The translations under genes and the position numbers were made by a program. DNA of 64,000 bases from Poriferisocius sp965200775 (GTDB lineage: Bacteria; Actinomycetota; Acidimicrobiia; Acidimicrobiales; Bin134), in NCBI GenBank assembly GCA_965200775.1, contig OZ241383.1, positions 3,080,090-3,144,089 on the forward strand. Direction: 5' to 3'. Below, in pieces: positions 1-7,790 of the stretch (position 1 is the first letter of the stretch; each line of letters starts with the position of its first letter). The notes under the pieces were generated by a model. That model saw nothing but the letters and a program-made list of their open reading frames with translations, did not search any database and was not told where the DNA came from.

Positions 1-351
1 GGGGTCAACGGCGGACCGCCCGGTGATCTGTATGTGACGGTGAAGGTCAAGGCCCACCCGGTATTCGGGCGATCGGGCAAGAACCTCACCGTTACCCTTC
101 CGGTCACCTATGCCCAGGCTGCGCTGGGGGCCAATATCTCGGTGCCCACGTTCGAGGACGACCCGGTGACCCTGCGCCTCCCGCCCGGCACCCAGCCCGG
201 CAAGGTGCTGCGGGTGCGAGGCCGGGGGGTGAAGGCCCGCACGGGAACCGGTGACCTGCTGGTGACGGTGGCCTTGGAGGTTCCCACCGACCTGACCGAT
301 ACCCAGCGCCAGGCTCTGGAAGCCTTCGCCCAATCCATGGAGGAGGAGTAA
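1..351 (+). CDS. dnaJ: DnaJ co-chaperone, C-terminal part (cut by window start)
   Basis: The reading frame is open from base 1 and enters with GGPPGDLYVTVKVKAHPVF, the start of the second C-terminal substrate-binding domain of DnaJ/Hsp40. It continues through PGTQPGKVLRVRGRGV, a hallmark of this domain, and ends in a short acidic tail. The J domain and zinc-finger region would lie upstream of the window. DnaJ delivers unfolded clients to DnaK and stimulates its ATPase in the cytoplasm. The stop TAA overlaps the ATG of hspR by one base, as in actinobacterial dnaK-grpE-dnaJ-hspR operons. Family assignment is firm; the gene is only truncated by the window edge. Confidence 0.93.
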   Translation, partial: GVNGGPPGDLYVTVKVKAHPVFGRSGKNLTVTLPVTYAQAALGANISVPTFEDDPVTLRLPPGTQPGKVLRVRGRGVKARTGTGDLLVTVALEVPTDLTDTQRQALEAFAQSMEEE

Positions 352-683
352 TGATCGACCCCCGAGGCCGCGACCGGGCGGTGTATGTCATCTCGGTGGC
401 CGCCGAGCTGGCCGGGATTCACCCCCAGACCCTAAGGATTTACGACCGCCGGGGTTTGGTACAGCCTGCTCGCACCGGGGGTGGGAGCCGTCGCTACAGC
501 GAGGCCGACATCGAGAGGCTGCGTCGGATTCACGAACTCACCAGCGAGGGGATGAACCTCAGCGGGGTGGAGCGGATCCTTGCCCTTGAGGCCGAGGTGG
601 CCCGGCTCCAGGCCCAGGTAAAGAGCCTCACCCGGGAGCTGGAATCGAAGCGGGCCGACATCGTGCTGTACCGGAGAGGCTGA
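351..683 (+). CDS. hspR: HspR, MerR-family heat-shock repressor
   Basis: A 110-residue protein with an N-terminal MerR-type winged helix: VYVISVAAELAGIHPQTLR, then YDRRGLVQPARTGGGSRRYS, which is the HspR signature. A C-terminal coiled coil of about 35 residues follows (LEAEVARLQAQVKSLTRELE). HspR represses the dnaK operon by binding HAIR inverted repeats and uses DnaK as co-repressor. The operator would lie upstream of the window. It is translated by one-base overlap with dnaJ and uses ATG. Length and motif order match the family. Confidence 0.93.
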   Translation: MIDPRGRDRAVYVISVAAELAGIHPQTLRIYDRRGLVQPARTGGGSRRYSEADIERLRRIHELTSEGMNLSGVERILALEAEVARLQAQVKSLTRELESKRADIVLYRRG

Positions 684-737
684 GCCGAGACCCCTGCCGT
701 CAAAGGCCACGCAGCCTATTCCCAGACGGAGCACTGG

Positions 738-743
738 TAGAGT
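738..743 (+). promoter_or_regulatory. Probable -10 element (TAGAGT) for egtB
   Basis: TAGAGT fits the actinobacterial TANNNT -10 consensus and lies 36 bases before the GTG start of egtB, giving a short leader. No convincing -35 is seen. The same TAG(A/G)GT form recurs before purA, the ATPase gene, the ferredoxin and an SDR gene in this window. Confidence 0.4.
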
Positions 744-779
744 ACGAAGTCTCCAAATTGCTGTGACACTTACCTGACC

Positions 780-2087
780 GTGACCCTCGCCTCTGCTCCC
801 ACCGACCTCTCGGTCGCTTACCAAGCCGTCCGATCCCACACCGACGCGCTCGCCGGCCCCCTGAGCAGCGAGGATCAGTGCATCCAGTCGACGCCCGATG
901 TCAGCCCGACCAAGTGGCACCGGGCCCACGTGACCTGGTTCTTCGAGACCTTCCTGCTCAAGCCACACCTGAGCGGCTACACCGAGTACCACCCGGCGTT
1001 CGGCTTCCTGTTCAACTCCTACTACGAAGCGGTCGGTGAACGGCATCCTCGACCGGAGCGGGGGAACCTGTCCCGGCCGTCGTGCGACGAGGTGACCGCT
1101 TATCGGGCCCATGTGGACCAAGCCATGGCCGAGCTGCTGGCCCGCCCGCTGAATGGCCGGACTGCTGGATTGGTGACCCTGGGCCTTCACCACGAGCAGC
1201 AGCACCAGGAACTCTTGCTCATGGACATCAAGCACGTTCTGTCCACCAACCGGGCGCTGTGGCCCGCTTACCAACCGGCAACGGAACCGGCCCCGCCCGT
1301 CTCGGAAATGATCAACCCCTCCTATAGCTGGACCCGGTTCGACGGTGGCGAGGTGTGGGTAGGCCACGAAGACCGTGAACTAGCCGTCGACAGTGATCTG
1401 GCCTGCACCAACGGCTTTGCCTACGACAACGAGAGTCCCCGGCACCGGACCATCCTGGTGGCCTACGAGCTGTCCGACCGGCTGGTGACCTGCGGGCAGT
1501 GGCTGAAGTTCATGGCCGACGGGGGATACGACACCCCCACCCTGTGGCTGTCCGACGGCTGGCACCAGCGGATCCAGAACGGCTGGGACTCCCCCTCCTA
1601 CTGGCACTTCGATCCCGACAGTGGCTGGCATGTATTCACCCTGCACGGGTTGCAGCCGGTGGCGCTCGACGAACCGGTGTGCCATCTGTCGTACTACGAG
1701 GCCGATGCCTTCGCCCGTTGGGCCGGGGCCCGGCTCCCCACCGAGTTCGAGTGGGAGCACGCCGCCACCGGCCATCCCGTCGAGGGCAACCTGGGAGGCC
1801 AGGGCCAGTGGCATCCCTCTCCCGCCCCGCGCAAACCCGGATTGAGCCAGCTCTACGGTGATGTGTGGGAGTGGACGTCGAGTCCTTACAGCCCCTATCC
1901 CGGATTCCGGGCCGCCCCCGGCGCGGTGGGGGAGTACAACGGCAAGTTCATGGCCAACCAGTACGTGCTGCGGGGCGGGGCGTGCGTGACCCCGCTCGGC
2001 CATGTCCGACCCACGTACCGCAACTTCTTCCACCCCCACACCCGCTGGCACTTCTCCGGTGTGCGCCTGGCCCGGGACCAAGCATGA
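780..2087 (+). CDS. egtB: EgtB, ergothioneine-forming iron-dependent sulfoxide synthase
   Basis: A 435-residue protein that joins hercynine to a cysteine-containing thiol with O2, the C-S bond step of ergothioneine synthesis. The N-terminal DinB-like domain carries HRAH (H47-H50) and HHEQQHQE (H138, H142, E144), the HX3HXE iron site of EgtB. The C-terminal formylglycine-generating-enzyme-type fold (about 185-435) ends in LRGGACVTPLGHVRPTYRNF and a conserved GVRLARD. The start is GTG at 780 without a clear Shine-Dalgarno. egtD follows, separated by a 17-residue micro-ORF. egtA and egtC are not in the window, so whether the co-substrate is gamma-glutamylcysteine or free cysteine cannot be decided here. 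Confidence 0.95.
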   Translation: MTLASAPTDLSVAYQAVRSHTDALAGPLSSEDQCIQSTPDVSPTKWHRAHVTWFFETFLLKPHLSGYTEYHPAFGFLFNSYYEAVGERHPRPERGNLSRPSCDEVTAYRAHVDQAMAELLARPLNGRTAGLVTLGLHHEQQHQELLLMDIKHVLSTNRALWPAYQPATEPAPPVSEMINPSYSWTRFDGGEVWVGHEDRELAVDSDLACTNGFAYDNESPRHRTILVAYELSDRLVTCGQWLKFMADGGYDTPTLWLSDGWHQRIQNGWDSPSYWHFDPDSGWHVFTLHGLQPVALDEPVCHLSYYEADAFARWAGARLPTEFEWEHAATGHPVEGNLGGQGQWHPSPAPRKPGLSQLYGDVWEWTSSPYSPYPGFRAAPGAVGEYNGKFMANQYVLRGGACVTPLGHVRPTYRNFFHPHTRWHFSGVRLARDQA

Positions 2088-2137
2088 TCGAACCGTTTGT
2101 CTGCACTCAACGGGCTCAGGGGCGGAGCGGGCCGTGA
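2084..2137 (+). other. Relay micro-ORF between egtB and egtD (17 residues)
   Basis: ATG at 2084 overlaps the egtB stop (ATGA), and the ORF ends in TGA at 2135-2137, which overlaps the GTG start of egtD (GTGA). It encodes MIEPFVCTQRAQGRSGP. Its first 17 bases from TGATCGAACC match the start of egtD (TGATCGAGCC) at 14 of 17 positions, 50 bases downstream. It looks like a duplicated egtD start that still couples to the egtB stop. Whether it is translated is unknown. Confidence 0.35.
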
Positions 2138-3108
2138 TCGAGCCGGTTATCGATACCTATCTGGATCAGGGGTGGATTGATCGGGAGCTGCAGGCCGATG
2201 TGGCCGAGGGGCTGGCGTCTCAGCCCAAGGAGCTGCCCCCCAAATGGTTCTACGACGACCGGGGCAGCGAGCTTTTCGACCAGATCACCCGGCTGCCCGA
2301 CTACTACCCCACACGGCGGGAGCGGGAGATCCTGGAGCGCGAGGTTCATGTCATCGCCGAGCGCTCGGGGGCCGACACCGTCGTGGAGCTGGGATCGGGG
2401 ATGTCGGAGAAAACCCGGATCGTGCTAGACGCCATCTCGGCCACCGGGTGGCTCCGCTCCTACGTGCCGTTCGACAACAGCGAGGCCACATTGCGAGCAG
2501 CCGCTGCCGAGCTGGCCGCCGCTTACGACGAACTGGCCGTGCATGGGGTGGTGGGCGACTTCGAGCATCACCTGGCCCACATACCCACAGGGGGGTGCCG
2601 GTTGGTGATGCTTCTGGGTGGCACCATCGGCAACTTCCCGCCCGCCAGTCGCAAGGGTTTTCTGGCCGGGGTGGCCGACACGATGGCCCCGGGCGACACC
2701 CTGCTTTTGGGCTTCGACCTGGTGAAGGACCACGACCGGCTGATAGCGGCCTACGACGACCCCGACGGTGTGACCGCCGCCTTCAACCGCAACATGCTGT
2801 CGGTGATCAACCACCGTTTGGACGCCGACTTCGATCTGGAGCAGTTCGAGCACGAGGCCCGCTTCGATTCCGACGAGGAGTGGATCGAGATGTGGCTGCG
2901 GTCCCGCTGTTCCCAGCAGGTGACCGTGGCCAAACTTGGCATCACCGTTGAGTTCGCCGAGAACGAGCGAATGAGGACCGAGATCAGCGCCAAGTTCCGG
3001 CCCGAGAACATCGGGCCCGAGCTGGCCGGCGTCGGCCTGGCCATGGAGAGCATGTGGACCGACGCTCGCGGCGACTACGCCCTTACCTTGTCCCGGATGG
3101 TGCAGTAG
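2134..3108 (+). CDS. egtD: EgtD, histidine N-alpha-trimethyltransferase
   Basis: A 324-residue SAM-dependent methyltransferase that trimethylates L-histidine to hercynine, the first step of ergothioneine synthesis. Recognisable are PPKWFYDDRGSELFDQITRL near the N-terminus, the SAM motif VVELGSGMSEKTR, LVMLLGGTIGNFPP, and DLVKD. I chose GTG at 2134 (MIEPVIDTYLDQG) because it gives the usual EgtD length and has GGAG about 10 bases upstream; the longer frame from 2002 only overlaps egtB. Together with egtB this is the core two-gene ergothioneine set. Ergothioneine is a thiol antioxidant, which fits its place beside the heat-shock genes, though that link is inference. Confidence 0.95.
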   Translation: MIEPVIDTYLDQGWIDRELQADVAEGLASQPKELPPKWFYDDRGSELFDQITRLPDYYPTRREREILEREVHVIAERSGADTVVELGSGMSEKTRIVLDAISATGWLRSYVPFDNSEATLRAAAAELAAAYDELAVHGVVGDFEHHLAHIPTGGCRLVMLLGGTIGNFPPASRKGFLAGVADTMAPGDTLLLGFDLVKDHDRLIAAYDDPDGVTAAFNRNMLSVINHRLDADFDLEQFEHEARFDSDEEWIEMWLRSRCSQQVTVAKLGITVEFAENERMRTEISAKFRPENIGPELAGVGLAMESMWTDARGDYALTLSRMVQ

Positions 3109-3196
3109 CCACGAGGGTCGGCCCGTTTCCGGCTTGGCGGCGGGTGTGTCGCCACAAGTGCTGCGTTAATTGTGCCTACCCCTGGTGGGGCGCGAG

Positions 3197-3202
3197 TAGG
3201 GT
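3197..3202 (+). promoter_or_regulatory. Probable -10 element (TAGGGT) for the purine cluster
   Basis: TAGGGT (TANNNT type) lies 32 bases before the TTG start of purA, after a 126-base gap following egtD in which I see no gene. A Shine-Dalgarno (GGAG) follows at about 3224. No good -35. It would drive purA and the downstream tightly packed pur genes. Confidence 0.4.
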
Positions 3203-3234
3203 CAGGCTGTAAGCCTCGTCAATGGAGAAACGCC

Positions 3235-4521
3235 TTGCCAGCAACGGTGGTCGTCGGGACGCAATGGGGTGATGAGGGCAAGGGCAAGTTCACCGACCTC
3301 ATGGCCCGCGGGATGGACATGGTGGTGCGCTACCAGGGGGGACACAACGCCGGTCACACCCTGGTGGTGGAAGGCCAAACCTTCAAGCTCCAGCTCGTTC
3401 CCAGCGGGGTGCTCTACCCCCACGTAACCCCAGTCATAGGTAATGGGGTGGTGGTGGATCCCCTGGTGCTGCTGGCCGAGATCGACCGCCTGGCCGAGGC
3501 GGGGGTCGACTGCGGGCGCCTAAAGGTGAGCGGCAACGCCCACCTCATCCTCCCCTACCACCAGACCCTGGACGTGGTGGTGGAACGGCATCTGGGGCGC
3601 AACAAGCTGGGCACCACCAAACGGGGGATCGGCCCGGCCTACGCCGACAAGGCCTCCCGGGTGGGGTTGCGCCTACAGGACCTGCTCGACCCCAAGATCT
3701 TCAGGGAGAAGCTGGGGGTGGTCCTCCACGAGAAGAACCCTCTGCTGGCCAAGGTGTACAACCGTTTGCCGTTCGATGTCGAGGCAATGGCCGATCATTA
3801 CCTGGAGGAATGCCGTCCCCGGCTGGAGCCCTACATCGCCGACACGGTAGGGCTGCTGCACGAAGCCTTGGAAGCAGGCGGCAACGTGTTGTTCGAGGGG
3901 GCCCAGGCCACGTTCCTCGATCTCGACCACGGCACCTACCCCTTTGTCACCTCCTCCAATCCGGTGGCCGGCGGGGCCTGCATCGGCGCAGGCGTCGGTC
4001 CTCGGCACCTCGACCGGATCATCGGCGTGACCAAGGCCTACGTGACCAGGGTGGGATCGGGGCCTTTTCCCTGCGAGCTGACCGACGAGATCGGCGATCA
4101 CCTGGTGGATGTGGGCCACGAGTACGGCACCAACACGAAACGCCGCCGCCGCTGCGGATGGTTGGACACCGTGATGCTGCGTCACGCGGTGCGGATCAAC
4201 TCCCTCACCGACCTGGCCATCACCAAGCTGGACGTGCTTGATGCCCTCGACCCGATCAGGGTGTGTGTGGCCTACGAGGTAGACGGTGAGCGCCGTACGT
4301 CGCTGCCCTACCACCAGTCGGAGATCCACCGGGCGGTCCCGGTCTTCGAGGAGTTGCCCGGATGGCGGGTCGATCTGTCCGGTGTCAGCGACCGCTCCGA
4401 GCTTCCCCCGGCCGCGGCCGACTACCTGAACTTCATCGAGGAGCAGGCCGGAGTTCCCATCACCCTGGTGGGGGTGGGCCCGGGCCGTGACCAGTTCCTC
4501 GACTACCGCCCGGTCCCGTGA
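3235..4521 (+). CDS. purA: PurA, adenylosuccinate synthase
   Basis: A 428-residue enzyme that makes adenylosuccinate from IMP, aspartate and GTP, first step to AMP. The N-terminal P-loop GTQWGDEGKGKFTD and the IMP/GTP motifs (NAGHTLV, TTKRGIGPAY, VTRVGSGPFP, TNTKRRRRCGW) are complete. The start is taken as TTG at 3235 (LPATVVVGTQWGDEG), preceded by GGAG at a good distance; a longer in-frame extension to 3172 adds residues not expected in the family. It opens the purine cluster and overlaps purD by four bases (GTGA). Confidence 0.95.
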   Translation: MPATVVVGTQWGDEGKGKFTDLMARGMDMVVRYQGGHNAGHTLVVEGQTFKLQLVPSGVLYPHVTPVIGNGVVVDPLVLLAEIDRLAEAGVDCGRLKVSGNAHLILPYHQTLDVVVERHLGRNKLGTTKRGIGPAYADKASRVGLRLQDLLDPKIFREKLGVVLHEKNPLLAKVYNRLPFDVEAMADHYLEECRPRLEPYIADTVGLLHEALEAGGNVLFEGAQATFLDLDHGTYPFVTSSNPVAGGACIGAGVGPRHLDRIIGVTKAYVTRVGSGPFPCELTDEIGDHLVDVGHEYGTNTKRRRRCGWLDTVMLRHAVRINSLTDLAITKLDVLDALDPIRVCVAYEVDGERRTSLPYHQSEIHRAVPVFEELPGWRVDLSGVSDRSELPPAAADYLNFIEEQAGVPITLVGVGPGRDQFLDYRPVP

Positions 4522-5768
4522 GGGTTTGCGTAGTCGGCAGCGGGGGTCGGGAGCACGCCCTGGCCCACGTGCTCGGGAGGTCGAACGAGGTGGTGGTCAC
4601 CCCCGGCAATCCCGGCATTGCCGGTTCCACACCGGTTCCGGCCACCGAGATCGACGCCGATCTGTATGTGATCGGCCCTGAGGCCCCCCTTGTGGACGGG
4701 CTGGCCGACAGGTTGCGGGCAGCGGGCCGGCTGGTGTTCGGCCCCGGGGGCGACGGTGCCCGGTTGGAGGGGTCCAAGGCGTGGATGAAGGACCTGCTGA
4801 TGGCAGCTGGGGTGCCCACCGCCGGCCACGGGACGTTTACCGAGGAGGACCCCGCTCTTCGCTATCTCGACGCCATGGGTGATCTGTTCGTAATCAAGAC
4901 CGACGGCCTGGCCGCCGGCAAGGGCGTGCTGGTCACCGAGGATCGAGCCGAGGCCGCCGATGCGGTGCGGGCCTACCTCTCGGGTGAGGCGTTTGGGGAC
5001 GCCGGTAGGCGGGTAGTGATCGAGGAGGGGCTCACCGGTCCCGAGTTGTCGGTTCTGGCTGTGTGCGATGGCCACCGAGCCCTGCCGCTTGCTCCTGCCC
5101 AGGATTTCAAGCGCATCGGTGAGGGCGACACCGGCCCCAACACCGGCGGGATGGGGGCGTACTCCCCGGTGCCGGTGGCCGGTGCCGATGTTGTGGCCGA
5201 GGTGATGGAGCGAGCCGTGTCACCCACGCTGGCCGAGCTGAAGCGCCGGGGCATCGACTATCGGGGTGTTCTGTATGCCGGGCTGATGCTCACCCCTCGA
5301 GGGATCAAGGTGCTGGAGTACAACGTGCGGTTCGGCGACCCCGAGGCCCAGGTGGTGCTGCCCCGGCTGCGGTCCGATCTGGCCGACTTGCTTGCCGCTG
5401 CTGCGGCCGGTTCGTTGACCGGGGAGCCCGAGTACGGCGACGACGCAGCGGTAACCGTTGTATGTGCTTCCGAGGGTTATCCGGCTTCTCCCCGGACCGG
5501 GGATCCCATTTCCGGCATCGAGGCCGCTTCCAACTCCGAAGGGGTAACCGTCTTTTGCGCTGGGGTGGCATCGTCGGGCGGGAACGGTGCCGCCGATGGC
5601 GAATTGGTCACTTCGGGGGGTCGAGTGTTGACGGTAACCGGCATCGGTTCCGACCTGGCCGCCGCTCGAAATAGGGCATACGCCGGGGTCGCCCACATCG
5701 GTTGGCCGGGCCGCTACGTTCGCTTCGATATTGCTGCCGAGGCGGTGGAAACCGAGGCAGACAGGTAG
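4518..5768 (+). CDS. purD: PurD, phosphoribosylamine-glycine ligase
   Basis: A 416-residue ATP-grasp enzyme forming GAR from phosphoribosylamine, glycine and ATP (purine step 2). Evidence is the N-terminal VCVVGSGGREHALAHVL, the ATP-grasp segments GSKAWMKDL, FVIKTDGLAAGKGVLV, the substrate loop GDTGPNTGGMGAYSPVP, and LEYNVRFGDPEAQVVLPRL. It starts with GTG at 4518, overlapping the purA stop by four bases, so translation is coupled. Normal length. The stop is TAG. Confidence 0.95.
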   Translation: MRVCVVGSGGREHALAHVLGRSNEVVVTPGNPGIAGSTPVPATEIDADLYVIGPEAPLVDGLADRLRAAGRLVFGPGGDGARLEGSKAWMKDLLMAAGVPTAGHGTFTEEDPALRYLDAMGDLFVIKTDGLAAGKGVLVTEDRAEAADAVRAYLSGEAFGDAGRRVVIEEGLTGPELSVLAVCDGHRALPLAPAQDFKRIGEGDTGPNTGGMGAYSPVPVAGADVVAEVMERAVSPTLAELKRRGIDYRGVLYAGLMLTPRGIKVLEYNVRFGDPEAQVVLPRLRSDLADLLAAAAAGSLTGEPEYGDDAAVTVVCASEGYPASPRTGDPISGIEAASNSEGVTVFCAGVASSGGNGAADGELVTSGGRVLTVTGIGSDLAAARNRAYAGVAHIGWPGRYVRFDIAAEAVETEADR

Positions 5769-5775
5769 AACCGGT

Positions 5776-5802
5776 ATGAACAGGTACAAGGAGTCAAAAT
5801 GA
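5776..5802 (+). other. Relay micro-ORF between purD and purE (8 residues)
   Basis: ATG at 5776, seven bases after the purD stop, encodes MNRYKESK and stops on TGA that overlaps the purE start (ATGA at 5799). The purE Shine-Dalgarno AAGGAG lies inside it. The purD stop region shows a short direct repeat, ACAGGTA at 5761 and 5780, with the TAG stop in the first copy. Confidence 0.25.
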
Positions 5803-6254
5803 GCCTGAAAGTTGCGGTGTTGATGGGGTCGGCCAGCGACGAGACCACGATGGAAGCGGCTCGCACCACACTGGAGGACTTCGGGGTGGAGTGCCACTGG
5901 GCCGTCATGTCGGCTCATCGCACCCCGGAGAGGGTCCGGAAGTTCGTGGCCGAGGCCCGAGACGCCGGTTTCGGGGCCATTATCTGCGGAGCGGGGATGG
6001 CGGCCCACTTGGCCGGGGCAGCCGCGGCCCAGACCACCCTGCCTGTGATCGGTGTGCCCCTGGCCGGAGGGGCGCTGAACGGCGTGGACGCCCTGTACTC
6101 CACGGTGCAGATGCCCAAGGGAATCCCGGTGGCCACCGTGGCCGTGAACGGTTCGATGAACGCGGCTCTGCTGGCCATTCAGATCCTGGCCGTTTCCGAT
6201 GCTGATCTGGCCGAGCGGCTGACCGCCCATCGAGCTGGGCTGGCCGGTGGTTGA
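5799..6254 (+). CDS. purE: PurE, N5-carboxyaminoimidazole ribonucleotide mutase
   Basis: A 151-residue class I PurE that shifts the carboxyl group of N5-CAIR to give CAIR. The start VLMGSASDETTMEAA, the active-site MSAHRTPERV, and the stretch ICGAGMAAHLAG with GVPLAGGALNGVDALYS are diagnostic. ATG at 5799 has AAGGAG upstream. It overlaps purB by eight bases. Class I PurE normally works with PurK, which is not in the window and must be elsewhere or replaced. Confidence 0.95.
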   Translation: MSLKVAVLMGSASDETTMEAARTTLEDFGVECHWAVMSAHRTPERVRKFVAEARDAGFGAIICGAGMAAHLAGAAAAQTTLPVIGVPLAGGALNGVDALYSTVQMPKGIPVATVAVNGSMNAALLAIQILAVSDADLAERLTAHRAGLAGG

Positions 6255-7647
6255 AAAGGATCTGATACCCGACGTTCTGGCCGATCGCTATGCTGGCGCG
6301 GCCATGGCCGCCATCTGGTCGCCCCTGGGCAAGATCGTCGCCGAGCGTCGCCTGTGGGTGGCGGTGCTCGAAGCCCAGCAGGCCCTGGGAATCGATGTTC
6401 CCGGCGAGGCCGTCGAGGCGTACCGGTCGGTAGTCGAGCAGGTTGACCTCGACTCCATCCGTCAGCGGGAGCGGGTCACCCGTCACGACGTCAAGGCCCG
6501 CATCGAGGAGTTCTGTGCGCTGGCCGGCCACGAGCACATCCACAAGGGGATGACGTCCCGAGACCTGACCGAGAACATCGAGCAGCTTCAGATCCGCGAC
6601 TCCTTGCACCTCGTGCGCGACAAGTTGGTGGCACTGGTCTGTGCTCTGGGTGAGAAGGCCGCCGATCACGCCGAGCTGGTCATGGTGGGCCGCACCCACA
6701 ACGTGGCAGCCCAGGCCACCACCCTGGGCAAACGTTTTGCCAACGCCGGTGAGGAGACTCGGGCCGCCCTCGACCGGGTGGACGACCTACTGGCGCGCTA
6801 CAAGCTGCGGGGACTCAAGGGTCCGGTGGGCACCCAGCAGGACCAACTCGACCTTCTGGACGGTGACGCCGGGGCGGTGGCCGACCTGGAGCAACGACTG
6901 GCGGCCGGGTTGGGCTTTTCGGCGGTGATGTCCAGCGTTGGCCAGGTGTACCCCCGGTCACTGGACTACGACGTGGTCACGGCCCTTGTCCAGGTTTCTT
7001 CGGCCCCGGCCAACCTGGCCCGTACCGTCCGCCTCATGGCCGGCCAGGGGCTCATCTCCGAGGGGTTCCAGGTAGGCCAGGTGGGTTCCTCGGCCATGCC
7101 CGGTAAGCGCAACGCCCGGACCTCCGAGCGCATCTGCGGGCTCAGCGCTGTCGTTGCGGGGTACGCCGACATGGTGGCCTCGCTGGTGGGCGACCAGTGG
7201 AACGAAGGCGACGTGAGCTGCTCGGTGGTGCGGCGGGTGGCTCTGCCCGGAGCGTTCCTGGCCCTCGACGGGCAGCTCGAATCGACCCTCACCGTGCTGG
7301 GCGAGCTGGCGGTGTTCGACGAAGCCATAGCCGCCGAACTGTCGGCCAACCTGCCCGCGCTCACCGCCACCCGGGTGCTCATGGCCGCCGTGGCCGCAGG
7401 CGCGGGCAGAGAGGAGGCGCACCGGATCATCTCTGGCCATGTCTCGAAGGGCGACGGTTTCTTCTCAGCCGTGGCCGACGATGAGAGCCTGCCACTATCG
7501 CCGGAAGACGTGGCCGAGATCGAGAGCAATCTTCTGGTGCTGGCCGGTGCCGCGCCCGATCAAGCCCGAGATTTCCACGAACAGACCAGGGAACTGGCTC
7601 GCCAATATCCTGATGCCGCCCGCTACCAACCAGAGCCCATCCTGTGA
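6247..7647 (+). CDS. purB: PurB, adenylosuccinate lyase
   Basis: A 466-residue fumarase/aspartase-superfamily lyase acting twice in purine synthesis: SAICAR to AICAR, and adenylosuccinate to AMP. The superfamily signature is GSSAMPGKRNARTSERI; TSRDLTEN and GRTHNVAAQATTLGKRF are the other conserved segments. GTG at 6247 overlaps the end of purE, indicating coupling. The stop codon TGA at 7645 lies exactly at the beginning of a 36-bp tandem repeat array that fills the gap to purC. Confidence 0.95.
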   Translation: MVEKDLIPDVLADRYAGAAMAAIWSPLGKIVAERRLWVAVLEAQQALGIDVPGEAVEAYRSVVEQVDLDSIRQRERVTRHDVKARIEEFCALAGHEHIHKGMTSRDLTENIEQLQIRDSLHLVRDKLVALVCALGEKAADHAELVMVGRTHNVAAQATTLGKRFANAGEETRAALDRVDDLLARYKLRGLKGPVGTQQDQLDLLDGDAGAVADLEQRLAAGLGFSAVMSSVGQVYPRSLDYDVVTALVQVSSAPANLARTVRLMAGQGLISEGFQVGQVGSSAMPGKRNARTSERICGLSAVVAGYADMVASLVGDQWNEGDVSCSVVRRVALPGAFLALDGQLESTLTVLGELAVFDEAIAAELSANLPALTATRVLMAAVAAGAGREEAHRIISGHVSKGDGFFSAVADDESLPLSPEDVAEIESNLLVLAGAAPDQARDFHEQTRELARQYPDAARYQPEPIL

Positions 7648-7790
7648 ACCAATCCCCAGACACGAAACGAGGCGATTCTGTGAACCCAGCCCCAGACACG
7701 AAACGAGGCGATTCTGTGAACCCAGCCCCAGACACGAAACGAGGCGATTCTGTGAACCAATCCCCTCTTGAGAGACGAGATCCCCGATGA
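7644..7790 (+). other. Relay ORF between purB and purC: 48-residue repetitive peptide
   Basis: GTG at 7644 overlaps the purB stop (GTGA), and the frame closes with TGA at 7788-7790 overlapping the purC start (ATGA). It encodes three 12-residue units (V/M-N-P/Q-A/S-P-D-T-K-R-G-D-S) and a tail NQSPLERRDPR. Each unit begins with GTG AAC, so each contains a potential start. It may be a small basic, Pro-rich protein, or only a translation bridge; no family is recognised. Confidence 0.35.
7645..7765 (+). repeat. 36-bp tandem repeat, 3.4 copies, in the purB-purC junction
   Basis: Units at 7645-7680, 7681-7716, 7717-7752 and a 13-base partial copy at 7753-7765. Units 2 and 3 are identical; unit 1 differs only in CAAT versus CAGC, and the partial copy shares the unit-1 form. 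The core reads GACACGAAACGAGGCGATT. Period 36 keeps the reading frame. Copy number could vary between strains. Confidence 0.9.

Noticed and set aside
7645..7765. CRISPR array
   Set aside because: The 36-bp units are directly adjacent with no variable spacers and they keep a reading frame.
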